Assembly: GCA_038106445.1 (NCBI GenBank)
Contig: JAYODU010000004.1
Location: 1-64,000 of the forward strand
Length of the DNA: 64,000 nt
Origin: Pseudemcibacter sp038106445
GTDB lineage: Bacteria; Pseudomonadota; Alphaproteobacteria; Sphingomonadales; Emcibacteraceae
Direction of reading: 5' to 3'
Position numbers and translations under genes: made by a program. Numbering within the stretch: the stretch's first letter is position 1; the number at the start of each line of letters is the position of its first letter. Positions 9,229 through 17,359 of the stretch are shown in pieces. The notes beneath the pieces are model-generated. The model did no database searches. It was not told the DNA's origin and was given only the letters and a program-made list of their open reading frames with translations.

Positions 9229-10782
9229 ATGAGCCATCCACGTCTATATTTTAAAGCACTGATTATCAGTATTGCACTTTCATCATTAAGTGCCGCACAA
9301 ACCCGTGTAACATTTTCGGATGATATACCGAATAACGGTGCACTTGTGCTAGGTGTCTTTGAAGATGGCGAACTTGGACGTTATGGCGAAGCCATAAATA
9401 ACAGAAGCAACGGCAGCCTTACCCACGCAATTGAAGCCAGTGGGTTCATGGGCAAAGCCATGAATACTCTAGTCATTCCCGCTCCAATGGGATCCGGATA
9501 TAATCAGATAATGCTGGTCGGTCTGGGGAAAAAAGGCACCTCAATGGAACCCCTAACCTGGCAGGATATAGGCGGCAATGCAGCGCAAAAGGCCATTAAC
9601 GCATTTGGAAATGCGCCATCAATGGTTTTTGACGTTGATGCAGACAATATCGCAAACATTGCATATGGTGCAAAACTAGGCAGTTATTATTTCGATAAAT
9701 ATTATACGGCGGATGGCAGCAAAAAAAGTCAGGAAGAGCTAACCATTATCAGCAAAAACCCAAAAGCCGCAGAAAGTATTTTTGCAGCAGAGCTTAACCC
9801 CGTTGCCAATGCTATGTGGCATACACGTGATATATCCAACGAACCGGCAAATGTGATTTATCCTGAAAGTTTTGTTGAACGCTGGACCGAACATTTTGAC
9901 GGCATGGATAATATAACCATCAAGATTTTCGATGAAAATGACATGCTTGAAATGAATATGGGGGCTATTTACGGTGTTGGACGTGGAAGTATACGCCCGC
10001 CCCGCATCATGATCGTCGAATATATGGGTGGGGATGATGGCGATAATCCGGTCGTTATTGTTGGCAAAGGCATTACCTTTGATACCGGTGGTATAAGCCT
10101 TAAAAATCCGCCCAATATGTGGGACATGAAATTTGATATGTCAGGTGCGGCAAGTGCTATTGGCACCATCCATGCTCTTGCCGGTAGAGGCGCAAAGGTT
10201 AATGCCGTCGGCATTGCAGCACTGGCGGAAAATATGCCCGGTGGTAATGCGCAACGCCCCGGTGATGTTGTGACATCAATGTCCGGAAAAACCATCCAGA
10301 TCAGATCAACCGATGCAGAAGGGCGGCTGGTTCTTGCAGACGGCATTTATTATGGTGATATAACATATGATCCACCATTATTGGTCAACATGGCTACCCT
10401 TACGGGTTCGGCGCGGGCGGCGTTGGGCAGTGATTATGCCGCACTTTTTACCCGTCATCAGGATCTTGTAGCAGGCTTTATTGAAATGGGCAAAAAAACC
10501 GGTGATGAAGTTTGGCAAATGCCGCTTAACAATAATCATTTCAGGGCGGTTCAGAATAATGTCGCGGATGTTATGAATGCCGGCCCAACGGCACCGGGGG
10601 CTAGTGCAGGTGCGGCCTTTATCGGTAGCTTTGTTCGTGAAGAAACAAACTGGGTTCATCTTGATATAGCGGGAATTGCATATTCCGATACTGCATCACC
10701 GACCAAATCTTCGCCAGGTTCACGTGCCTACGGCGTCAGGTTGCTTAACGGCTATATCAAAGAACATTATGAGGGATATTAA
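9229..10782 (+). CDS. Leucyl aminopeptidase (M17), with signal peptide
   Basis: A 517-residue M17 metallo-aminopeptidase that removes N-terminal residues from peptides. The two-metal active-site motif is intact (STDAEGRLVLADGI, where NTDAEGR is usual), as is the upstream VGKGITFDTGG that supplies a Lys and Asp ligand. Unlike the normal cytosolic PepA, the N-terminus has a hydrophobic Sec-type signal ending near SAAQ (about residue 24), so it is probably periplasmic. The start has a fair ribosome binding site (AGGGAG) 8 nt upstream. It precedes the lysine catabolic pair and may feed it with amino acids, which is inference. Confidence 0.88.
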   Translation: MSHPRLYFKALIISIALSSLSAAQTRVTFSDDIPNNGALVLGVFEDGELGRYGEAINNRSNGSLTHAIEASGFMGKAMNTLVIPAPMGSGYNQIMLVGLGKKGTSMEPLTWQDIGGNAAQKAINAFGNAPSMVFDVDADNIANIAYGAKLGSYYFDKYYTADGSKKSQEELTIISKNPKAAESIFAAELNPVANAMWHTRDISNEPANVIYPESFVERWTEHFDGMDNITIKIFDENDMLEMNMGAIYGVGRGSIRPPRIMIVEYMGGDDGDNPVVIVGKGITFDTGGISLKNPPNMWDMKFDMSGAASAIGTIHALAGRGAKVNAVGIAALAENMPGGNAQRPGDVVTSMSGKTIQIRSTDAEGRLVLADGIYYGDITYDPPLLVNMATLTGSARAALGSDYAALFTRHQDLVAGFIEMGKKTGDEVWQMPLNNNHFRAVQNNVADVMNAGPTAPGASAGAAFIGSFVREETNWVHLDIAGIAYSDTASPTKSSPGSRAYGVRLLNGYIKEHYEGY

Positions 10783-10791
10783 TCCCTCATA
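10768..10791 (+). terminator. Perfect 10-bp hairpin at the end of the M17 gene
   Basis: TATGAGGGAT (10768-10777) and ATCCCTCATA (10782-10791) form a perfect stem with a 4-nt loop that straddles the stop codon. No strong T-run follows, so it may be a transcript-stabilising or weak terminator hairpin. Confidence 0.5.
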
Positions 10792-10898
10792 TATTCATTA
10801 CAAAAAGTAATATTTATATCCCTCCACTACGCTTTACATGTATAGCAAGAAGCAGTATTAGTTGAGGCCAAGTAAACACGTATACCGGAATAGTTATT

Positions 10899-11990
10899 AT
10901 GAAAAACACGTCGGTTATTAAGACCATTTGGCTTCGCAGTGAATCACGCCCGACCGAACGCCGCACCCCCCTTCTGGCAAAAGGTGCAAAAGAGCTAATT
11001 GAAGCAGGCTACCACGTTGTTGTTGAAAGATCGGATAACAGGATTATTAAAAACAGCGAATATGAAGCTGTCGGATGCAAAATGGTTGATGCAGAAGGGT
11101 GGATGCAACCAATGGATAATACGCTTATCCTGGGGCTTAAGGAACTGCCAGAAGAACCCGAGATAATTACCAATCCACATATTCTTTTTGCTCATGCATA
11201 TAAAGAACAGTTTGGCTGGAAAGAAACTCTCACACGTTTTGTTAGGGGTGGCGCAGACCTTCTGGATATCGAATATATGACCCGCGAAAATGGCGTCAGG
11301 TACGTCGCGTTCGGCTATCGCGCCGGTTATATGGGTGCCGCACTCTCACTGCTTCACTGGTTTAGCAAGCAGACCGGCAAAAGCTATCTTGATGAAACAC
11401 TTCAACCGTTTGAAAATGCTGATATACTTGATGAGACGATTGCCAAAATTGGAAAAAGCGTTCAAAGACCAAAAGTGCTGATCATTGGCGCGAGCGGACG
11501 ATGCGGCAGAGGCGCAACTGCGATTTACGAACGTCATGGTGCCCAGGTGACCAAATGGGATCACAAAGATACGAAAAATATTAACCGGGACGTGGTCAAT
11601 GATCATGATATCATGATCAATTGCGCATTCGTTAAAAGCAAGACTGAACCTTTTATCCGCAAACAGGACATTAAAGAAGGGGTGCGACTTTCAATTGTTA
11701 CTGATGTTGGCTGTGATCCATTCAGTGATTTTAACCCGGTTCCGATTTACAGTGAACCGACTAGCTGGGATAAGGCCTATATCAAGGTTATTGGTGAAGG
11801 AAGCAAGTCAGTTGATCTGATTGCAATTGACAATTTACCATCCTTACTACCTCGTGAGTCCAGTGAAGAATTTGCTGAATTGATGCTGCCACATTTGAAG
11901 GTACTGAATAACCGTGAAAATGAGCAACCCTGGACATCCGCCAAAGCTGCATTTGACAAAGCGGTCATCAAAATGAACAATAGCCAATAA
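10899..11990 (+). CDS. Saccharopine dehydrogenase, L-lysine-forming type (LYS1-like)
   Basis: Interconverts lysine plus 2-oxoglutarate with saccharopine, using NAD(H). The 363-residue protein has the alanine-dehydrogenase/PNT-like N-terminal domain (WLRSESRPTERRTPL, with the conserved RxExxxxERR pattern) and a Rossmann domain with VLIIGASGRCGRGA. The length and the DVGCDP segment match eukaryotic LYS1 and its bacterial relatives. In alphaproteobacteria lysine is normally made by the diaminopimelate route, so a catabolic role is more likely. The next gene, 11 bp downstream, encodes the glutamate-forming partner, so the pair would convert lysine to 2-aminoadipate semialdehyde plus glutamate. 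Confidence 0.88.
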   Translation: MKNTSVIKTIWLRSESRPTERRTPLLAKGAKELIEAGYHVVVERSDNRIIKNSEYEAVGCKMVDAEGWMQPMDNTLILGLKELPEEPEIITNPHILFAHAYKEQFGWKETLTRFVRGGADLLDIEYMTRENGVRYVAFGYRAGYMGAALSLLHWFSKQTGKSYLDETLQPFENADILDETIAKIGKSVQRPKVLIIGASGRCGRGATAIYERHGAQVTKWDHKDTKNINRDVVNDHDIMINCAFVKSKTEPFIRKQDIKEGVRLSIVTDVGCDPFSDFNPVPIYSEPTSWDKAYIKVIGEGSKSVDLIAIDNLPSLLPRESSEEFAELMLPHLKVLNNRENEQPWTSAKAAFDKAVIKMNNSQ

Positions 11991-12001
11991 AGAGAATTTA
12001 T

Positions 12002-13156
12002 ATGTCAACCAACAGACCAGCAATTCATTGGATCGGCGCCGGCCTTGCTTCAGGACCCGGTCTGGTTTCACTTGCCAACAAATGGAGCGAAGCAACCGTA
12101 TGGGATATGACACACGACCGCGCCAAAGCACTTGCCGGTCAGGTAAATGCTGGTGCAACTTTAAATGTTCGCCAGTTAAATTTAAGCGATGAAAAATCAT
12201 TACAAAATTTCCGCGATACATTAAACAAGGGCGACATCATTGTTTCAATGCTTCCGGCTGCTTTTCATGTGCAGGTTGCCAATATTGCACTTGCAGAAAA
12301 TTGTCATATGGTCACATCAAGCTATCTGAGCGAAGGTATGATCGCGCTGAATGATGAAGCGATCGACAAGGGGCTTACCTTGGTCAATGAATCCGGTCTT
12401 GACCCGGGGATTGATCATTTGCTGACACATATTCTTGTTGATGAAGCAAAAAAAGCAGGGATGCTCGGAAAAGGCAATGAAATTGAATTTGTATCTTACT
12501 GTGGTGGCTTTCCGGCGGAACCAACACCATTTACATATAAATTCAGCTGGACCCCACTTGGCGTTATAACTGCCCTGACCAATCCGGCACAACTTATAAA
12601 GAATGGCACAGAAACAACCATTCATAAAGCATGGGAAAATGTTTCTGAAATATCCATACACGGTGAAACATTCGAAGCTTACGCCAATCGTAACAGCATA
12701 CCTTATGTCGAAAAATACGGTCTGGGTGACGAAGAAAATATTCGTACGTTTGTTCGTGGCACACTACGTATGGCGGGCTGGAAACAAGCCTGGAAAGATA
12801 TTTTCCGTTTTGTCGATAATGCAAGTCTGGATGACCTTAAGGCTTTATCCGCGAAACTCTGGGACGAACACCAGTACGGCGAGCATGAAGAAGACCGTGT
12901 TCTCCTTTATGTAGCACTTTCCTGCGGTGATAAATGGAAAGCATCATTAACCGTTGATGCAACCGGAAGTGGTTGGCGTTCCGCCATGGCAAATACAGTA
13001 TCCTACACCGTTGCTGAAGCCGTAAGCGCAATTATGGAAGGAAGACTTGCCCCCGGCGTTCAGGCAGCAACGCATGACGTAGCCGAAGCAAAACGCTGGT
13101 TAGAAGGCCTTGCTGAAAACGGGATCGCGGTTAAGGCTGTTGGTTTTGAGCTTTAG
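12002..13156 (+). CDS. Saccharopine dehydrogenase, L-glutamate-forming type (LYS9-like)
   Basis: Splits saccharopine to glutamate and 2-aminoadipate 6-semialdehyde in the catabolic direction. The 384-residue protein has an N-terminal Rossmann fold (WIGAGLASGPG), the ESGLDPGIDH segment and the substrate-domain pattern SYCGGFPAEPTPFTYKFSW, all diagnostic of saccharopine reductases. It forms an operon with the lysine-forming enzyme. The next enzyme of the route, 2-aminoadipate semialdehyde dehydrogenase, is not in the window. The proposed continuation is the aminomutase operon at 46.9-52.3 kb. Confidence 0.88.
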   Translation: MSTNRPAIHWIGAGLASGPGLVSLANKWSEATVWDMTHDRAKALAGQVNAGATLNVRQLNLSDEKSLQNFRDTLNKGDIIVSMLPAAFHVQVANIALAENCHMVTSSYLSEGMIALNDEAIDKGLTLVNESGLDPGIDHLLTHILVDEAKKAGMLGKGNEIEFVSYCGGFPAEPTPFTYKFSWTPLGVITALTNPAQLIKNGTETTIHKAWENVSEISIHGETFEAYANRNSIPYVEKYGLGDEENIRTFVRGTLRMAGWKQAWKDIFRFVDNASLDDLKALSAKLWDEHQYGEHEEDRVLLYVALSCGDKWKASLTVDATGSGWRSAMANTVSYTVAEAVSAIMEGRLAPGVQAATHDVAEAKRWLEGLAENGIAVKAVGFEL

Positions 13157-13181
13157 GACCAGCGGAAATTTAAAGAACATT

Positions 13182-13722
13182 TTAGCCGATTTCTATATTC
13201 AATGATTTTAACAAAAAATAGTAAGCAAATAAAATCAACAGGAATAAGCTAATCACACCGATTAATTCTAATTTAAATGCATGTTGGTGATACTTAACCC
13301 TATCCCTGTGTCGCAGCATATCAAGCATTTCGTCCCTAAAGTAAATAGAAAGAAATGTCCCGATAACGCTTAGGGCAAACAGGCTCCAGTACGGAAAAGG
13401 CGTAAGAATTATATCCTTAAAAATTGTGGTCAGGACGGTCTTATCATAGGCTTCCCTGTTATACAGAATTGCATAGGCATTTACGCTTATAGCAATTGTC
13501 CATACCATAATTTCGCTATAGAGCATCCGAAAACCAAATAAAAGTCTTATGGGTAAATCAAGCAAAAACCCTGCATCCGCGACAGGCGTACATAGTACAA
13601 AAAAACTCCATGTTAAAACGGCAACCAATCCGCCGGTAAGTATTCCGTGTTAAAACGGCAACCAATCCGCCGGTAAGTATTCCGTATTCGTAACTGAGAT
13701 AGCCAAAATAAAGGATCAGCAT
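13182..13722 (-). pseudogene. Small membrane protein gene, frameshifted by a 37-bp tandem duplication
   Basis: Reading from an ATG at 13722 gives an N-terminus beginning MLILYFGYLSYEYG that runs into two copies of a 37-bp unit (13611-13647, 13648-13684) and then loses frame. Deleting one copy restores a single frame of 167 residues ending at 13182, with four or so hydrophobic segments and a conserved-looking CTPVADAG stretch. As it stands, only a 148-residue remnant can be read from a TTG at 13628. It follows a TauE-type carrier gene by 23 bp and is probably its operon partner. No known family is recognised. The break is either real or an assembly artefact. Confidence 0.7.
13611..13684. repeat. 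Perfect 37-bp tandem direct repeat
   Basis: Bases 13611-13647 and 13648-13684 are identical and abut. The unit length is not a multiple of three and the repeat lies inside a coding region, so it shifts the frame of the membrane protein gene on the minus strand. Confidence 0.95.
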
Positions 13723-13745
13723 ACTTAACAGTAAAATAAACTTGA

Positions 13746-14483
13746 TCAGAACAAAGCCTTTCTGATCAGGTTTAGCCCCATCAACAAAAATATGATAAGT
13801 ACAACTTTCTGAAAAATTGCCGGTTCAATCCTTCGTCTTATTCTTGCGCCAAGGTTAAACCCGACTATTGTCGGGATAATCATCAGCATCGAAATGCCTG
13901 CTAATGATCCGGTCAGCAAACCATTTGCCCAGTAACCAAAACAAAGTGGTACCGTCCCCATCGTAATTAACAGCCCGGATGCACGGATAAAATCATCTTT
14001 ATCAAGTCGGCGTGATACCAGATAAATAATCAGCGGCGCAGACCATATTGCTGTAAGGCCGCCCATTATCCCGGCTATGGTTCCTGCAATTATCTGAGCG
14101 GGTTTATCAAAACGCTCCGGTAATTCCGGTGGATGAATAAGTAAACTGCTTAATGAAAATAAAATAATAACCGCACCTAATATGATCGTCAGCATTTCCA
14201 CAGGTATTGACACGCTTAAATTTACAAATATCAAAATGAAAATAATTAACATCAGACCAAACGGCCAGTATGTTTTAAATGTGCGCCGAACTTCCCCACT
14301 TTTATAGGTTTGCCAAATATTGGAAAACAACATCGGGAACATCACAAGCGCAATGGCCGAATAGGGATCATAAAATTGTGATAATAATGAAATACTGGCC
14401 GTCGGCAGGCCAAGGCCGCCAATCCCCTTGATGGTACCCGCTACTATAAAAACCAGCGCTGCAATTAAGATTAAACTGTCCAT
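13746..14483 (-). CDS. TauE/SafE-type membrane carrier (sulfite exporter family)
   Basis: A 245-residue integral membrane protein of the TauE/SafE (COG0730) family, with about eight hydrophobic segments in two halves. The N-terminal half has GTIKGIGGLGLPT and the second half GTIAGIMGGLTAIWSAP, the repeated glycine-rich signature of the family. Members move organosulfonates, sulfite or other small anions across the inner membrane. It is downstream of the GcvT-like gene on the same strand with a 100-bp gap and may be co-transcribed. It precedes the broken small membrane gene. The substrate is unknown. Confidence 0.8.
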   Translation of the reverse strand: MDSLILIAALVFIVAGTIKGIGGLGLPTASISLLSQFYDPYSAIALVMFPMLFSNIWQTYKSGEVRRTFKTYWPFGLMLIIFILIFVNLSVSIPVEMLTIILGAVIILFSLSSLLIHPPELPERFDKPAQIIAGTIAGIMGGLTAIWSAPLIIYLVSRRLDKDDFIRASGLLITMGTVPLCFGYWANGLLTGSLAGISMLMIIPTIVGFNLGARIRRRIEPAIFQKVVLIIFLLMGLNLIRKALF

Positions 14484-14585
14484 TCTGGCACCAAAAAATT
14501 CATTATGAGTAATGGTAAAATTAACTATCCCATTTGGTCAGCTAGCTTAATTGCTGATCATATTTAATTATATTGGTTTAACTTA

Positions 14586-15791
14586 CTAGAAATCTGCCGG
14601 TGGTGTTAATGTTTTTCTTGGCGGGTTCCAGGCAGGACCGTCCATCACAGTACATTTGGCCCAACGACGGTTCCATTTTAGCTCTTTCTTATAATAAATT
14701 TCTGCCCATACCGTATCACCAACCTCGCCATACGGCATATCAACAAAACCAAGAGCAATATTTTTCTTCGCTGTTGGTGCCCAAGCGGCACTGCTGACAT
14801 AACCAATATTTTTCCCGTTTTCTTTATCAAACAGATAAGCGTTTTCAGCAGGTTTATTACCCTCCACATCCAGCCTTACAAAACGGTACCGGGAGCCGTT
14901 CTTCTGTTCCTTGATAAGAGCACGACGACCATTAAATACAGCACCCTTGTCCAGCTTAACCAGCCAGCCTAGATCAAGCTCATATGGTGATTTGGCATGT
15001 CCGGGGCGGACTGTTTCATTTGCCGGAGAAAAGTCAACTTTCGCGGCTATGAGCCCTGCTTCTATACGGGCTATCTGCAAAGCATCACCCCCTATTGGGC
15101 GCATGGCATAATCCTTTCCGGCAATAAAAAGCGCATCCCAAAGCGGTTCCGCCTGATCATTATTTACCCAGATTTCGTAGCCAAGATCACCGGTATAGCC
15201 GGTGCGGGAAATCATAATTTCGCCGCCTGGAAAATCAAAGAACCGGACATCAAACATTTTCATGGTTTCGATATCTTTTAAATTCATATTTTTCAGTATT
15301 TTACAGGTGCATGGCCCCTGAAAGGAAATCGCCGCAATATCATCAGTTACTTCGCTATATTCAACATCAAAACCGATAGCATTCCGTCTCAGCACTTCCA
15401 TCTGACGTTCCTGTGCACAAAGAAGGTATTCGTCTTCCTTGATACGAAATACAGTGCCGTCATCAATGACCATTCCCTCATCATCACACCAGACGGTATA
15501 GGCAACACGTCCGACTTTTATTTTCGTCATATCGCGCGGCAGCATCCTGTTCATAAAATCAAGCGCATCCGGCCCTTTGATACAGTATTTGGACATAGGC
15601 GTGATATCAAAAATACTTGCTGAATTCCGAATGGCAAAATATTCGACTGTCGCATCTTCCAGCATATCGGCCGTCGTATATTCGGCCCAGCGATGCCACT
15701 TGTTCAAATAGTCGTGTTCCTTGATTTTATTATAAAACGGAGAATATTTTACAGCACTTCGCCAATGATCCGGTTTAAGTTCGAAAGTCAT
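14586..15791 (-). CDS. GcvT-like aminomethyltransferase/tetrahydrofolate-dependent demethylase
   Basis: A 401-residue member of the glycine cleavage T-protein family. These proteins pass a one-carbon unit from a methylated or aminomethyl substrate to tetrahydrofolate. The family pattern is visible: FDITPMSKYCIKGPDALDFMNR near residue 57, SRTGYTGDLGYEIW in the middle and the C-terminal barrel (ALGFVD). There is no glycine cleavage P or H gene nearby. Instead the gene overlaps by 4 bp a flavoprotein gene, which recalls dimethylglycine/sarcosine or DMSP demethylation systems where a T-type domain works apart from glycine cleavage. It is therefore more likely a demethylase of an unknown substrate than GcvT itself. 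Confidence 0.75.
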   Translation of the reverse strand: MTFELKPDHWRSAVKYSPFYNKIKEHDYLNKWHRWAEYTTADMLEDATVEYFAIRNSASIFDITPMSKYCIKGPDALDFMNRMLPRDMTKIKVGRVAYTVWCDDEGMVIDDGTVFRIKEDEYLLCAQERQMEVLRRNAIGFDVEYSEVTDDIAAISFQGPCTCKILKNMNLKDIETMKMFDVRFFDFPGGEIMISRTGYTGDLGYEIWVNNDQAEPLWDALFIAGKDYAMRPIGGDALQIARIEAGLIAAKVDFSPANETVRPGHAKSPYELDLGWLVKLDKGAVFNGRRALIKEQKNGSRYRFVRLDVEGNKPAENAYLFDKENGKNIGYVSSAAWAPTAKKNIALGFVDMPYGEVGDTVWAEIYYKKELKWNRRWAKCTVMDGPAWNPPRKTLTPPADF

Positions 15792-17359
15792 GATGCCTCT
15801 CCTTTTAAAATTGCCTGTGCCGCATTTCTTCCAGCCGCACCCATAATGCCACCGCCTGGATGGGCCCCTGCACCGCAGATATACATACCATCAAGTGGTA
15901 ATGCATAACGTGATGCTTCCGGTACCGGGCGAAGCATTAACATCTGATCAAGAGTCAGTTCCCCGTGATGCCAGTTTCCACCCACAAGCCCAAATTGGTC
16001 TTCCATGTCTTTTGGTGTGATAATTTCAGCATGTTCAATATGTTTTCGGATATCCGGCGCATATTCACCGATGCGGTTGATACATGTTTCAAGAAATGCG
16101 GCTTTCGCAGCGTCCGTCCAGCCACCCTTCAAATTATAGGGTGCATACTGCACAATCGCCGAAAGCACATGACCATTTTCAGCAAGGCTGCCGTCCACCA
16201 AAGATGGAATTGATATTTCCATCATGGGACGTTCGGACGTTTCACCATATTTCGCATGATTGAAAGCGCGTTCAACTTCCTGCTGGTTTGGCGCGATCAC
16301 AAGTCTGTTTTTAAGATCACTTTGCTCTAATCCCGCAAATTCAGGAAGATCACCAAGAGCAATATGGAGCTTCGCTGCCGCCCCGCGCATACGAATTTCA
16401 GTCGTTCTTTTAACAAAGTCCGCTTCAAAATGTTTTGTGCTGACCAATTCAAGAACTGTGGTTTTCAAATTTACATTGGATATGACGATGGCCGCATTAA
16501 GCACTTCACCATTTTGAAGTGTCACCCCTGTCACAGCGCATTTTTCAACATTGATCTTTTGAACGGGCGCATCGGTTCTTATTTCTGCACCGGATGCAAT
16601 GGAGGAATTTTTCATTGCGCTCGTTACCGCCCCCATGCCGCCAACGGGTACATCAACAGCACCATTATTCCCCGCCGCAATCCGATAAAGGAAATTAAGA
16701 AAGTTGCCCGGTGAATATGGACCAGTATGAGTTCCCAGAACGGCATCAAATGAAAGTGCACCTTTAAGCAGCTCATTATCAAATTCATCATCAAGCACAT
16801 CGCGGATATTCATTGAAATAAGACGCAGAAATTCGCTCATTTTTTCAGCACCAAGACCAAACCGCAGCTTCCAGCCAAGCTTCATGGCTGCGACTTTATC
16901 GTCCCAGTCAAGATTGAAAATATCAATCGGCGGGATATCAATAAGAAAACCCAGGGTTGAAGCATATTCATGCATCAGTGACATGAATTTTTTATATTTT
17001 TCAGCATCATCACTACTGACACCGCCTCCACTAACATCGTTACGGCTTAAATGCATATGGTTGCCATCTGCCGCCAGTGCAATTGTGGAAAGATCGCTCG
17101 CCGCAAGCTTAAGGCCATGTGCGGCCAAATCCATATCCTTTGCGACCTTTTGATTAAGTTGGTTCAAAAAATGCGCACAGGACGATATTTTCTTTCCGTA
17201 GGAAAGCTCGCTCGTAACAGCGCCACCCCCAACATGTTTATTCGCTTCAAGCACGATGACCTTTTTTCCTGCCTTTGCCAGATAAGCACCACAAACAAGA
17301 CCATTGTGACCACCACCGACAATGATGGCATCATATGTATTATTCATTCTATCAGTCAT
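15788..17359 (-). CDS. Phytoene-desaturase-like FAD oxidoreductase (second of pair)
   Basis: A 523-residue flavoprotein. The N-terminus has the dinucleotide-binding motif GGGHNGLVCGAYLAKAG followed by the acidic end of beta-2 (VLEAN). The C-terminus has the second FAD contact (MYICGAGAHPGGGIMG). This layout is that of NAD(P)/FAD amine oxidase and phytoene desaturase families. No carotenoid synthesis genes are nearby, so a carotenoid role is unlikely. It overlaps the upstream paralogue by 8 bp and the downstream GcvT-like gene by 4 bp, so the three are translationally coupled. A heteromeric or sequential oxidation plus one-carbon removal is the natural inference. The substrate is unknown. Confidence 0.75.
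   Translation of the reverse strand: MTDRMNNTYDAIIVGGGHNGLVCGAYLAKAGKKVIVLEANKHVGGGAVTSELSYGKKISSCAHFLNQLNQKVAKDMDLAAHGLKLAASDLSTIALAADGNHMHLSRNDVSGGGVSSDDAEKYKKFMSLMHEYASTLGFLIDIPPIDIFNLDWDDKVAAMKLGWKLRFGLGAEKMSEFLRLISMNIRDVLDDEFDNELLKGALSFDAVLGTHTGPYSPGNFLNFLYRIAAGNNGAVDVPVGGMGAVTSAMKNSSIASGAEIRTDAPVQKINVEKCAVTGVTLQNGEVLNAAIVISNVNLKTTVLELVSTKHFEADFVKRTTEIRMRGAAAKLHIALGDLPEFAGLEQSDLKNRLVIAPNQQEVERAFNHAKYGETSERPMMEISIPSLVDGSLAENGHVLSAIVQYAPYNLKGGWTDAAKAAFLETCINRIGEYAPDIRKHIEHAEIITPKDMEDQFGLVGGNWHHGELTLDQMLMLRPVPEASRYALPLDGMYICGAGAHPGGGIMGAAGRNAAQAILKGEAS

Noticed and set aside
14586..15791. Glycine cleavage system gcvT
   Set aside because: No gcvH or gcvP is adjacent and the gene is coupled to flavoprotein genes.
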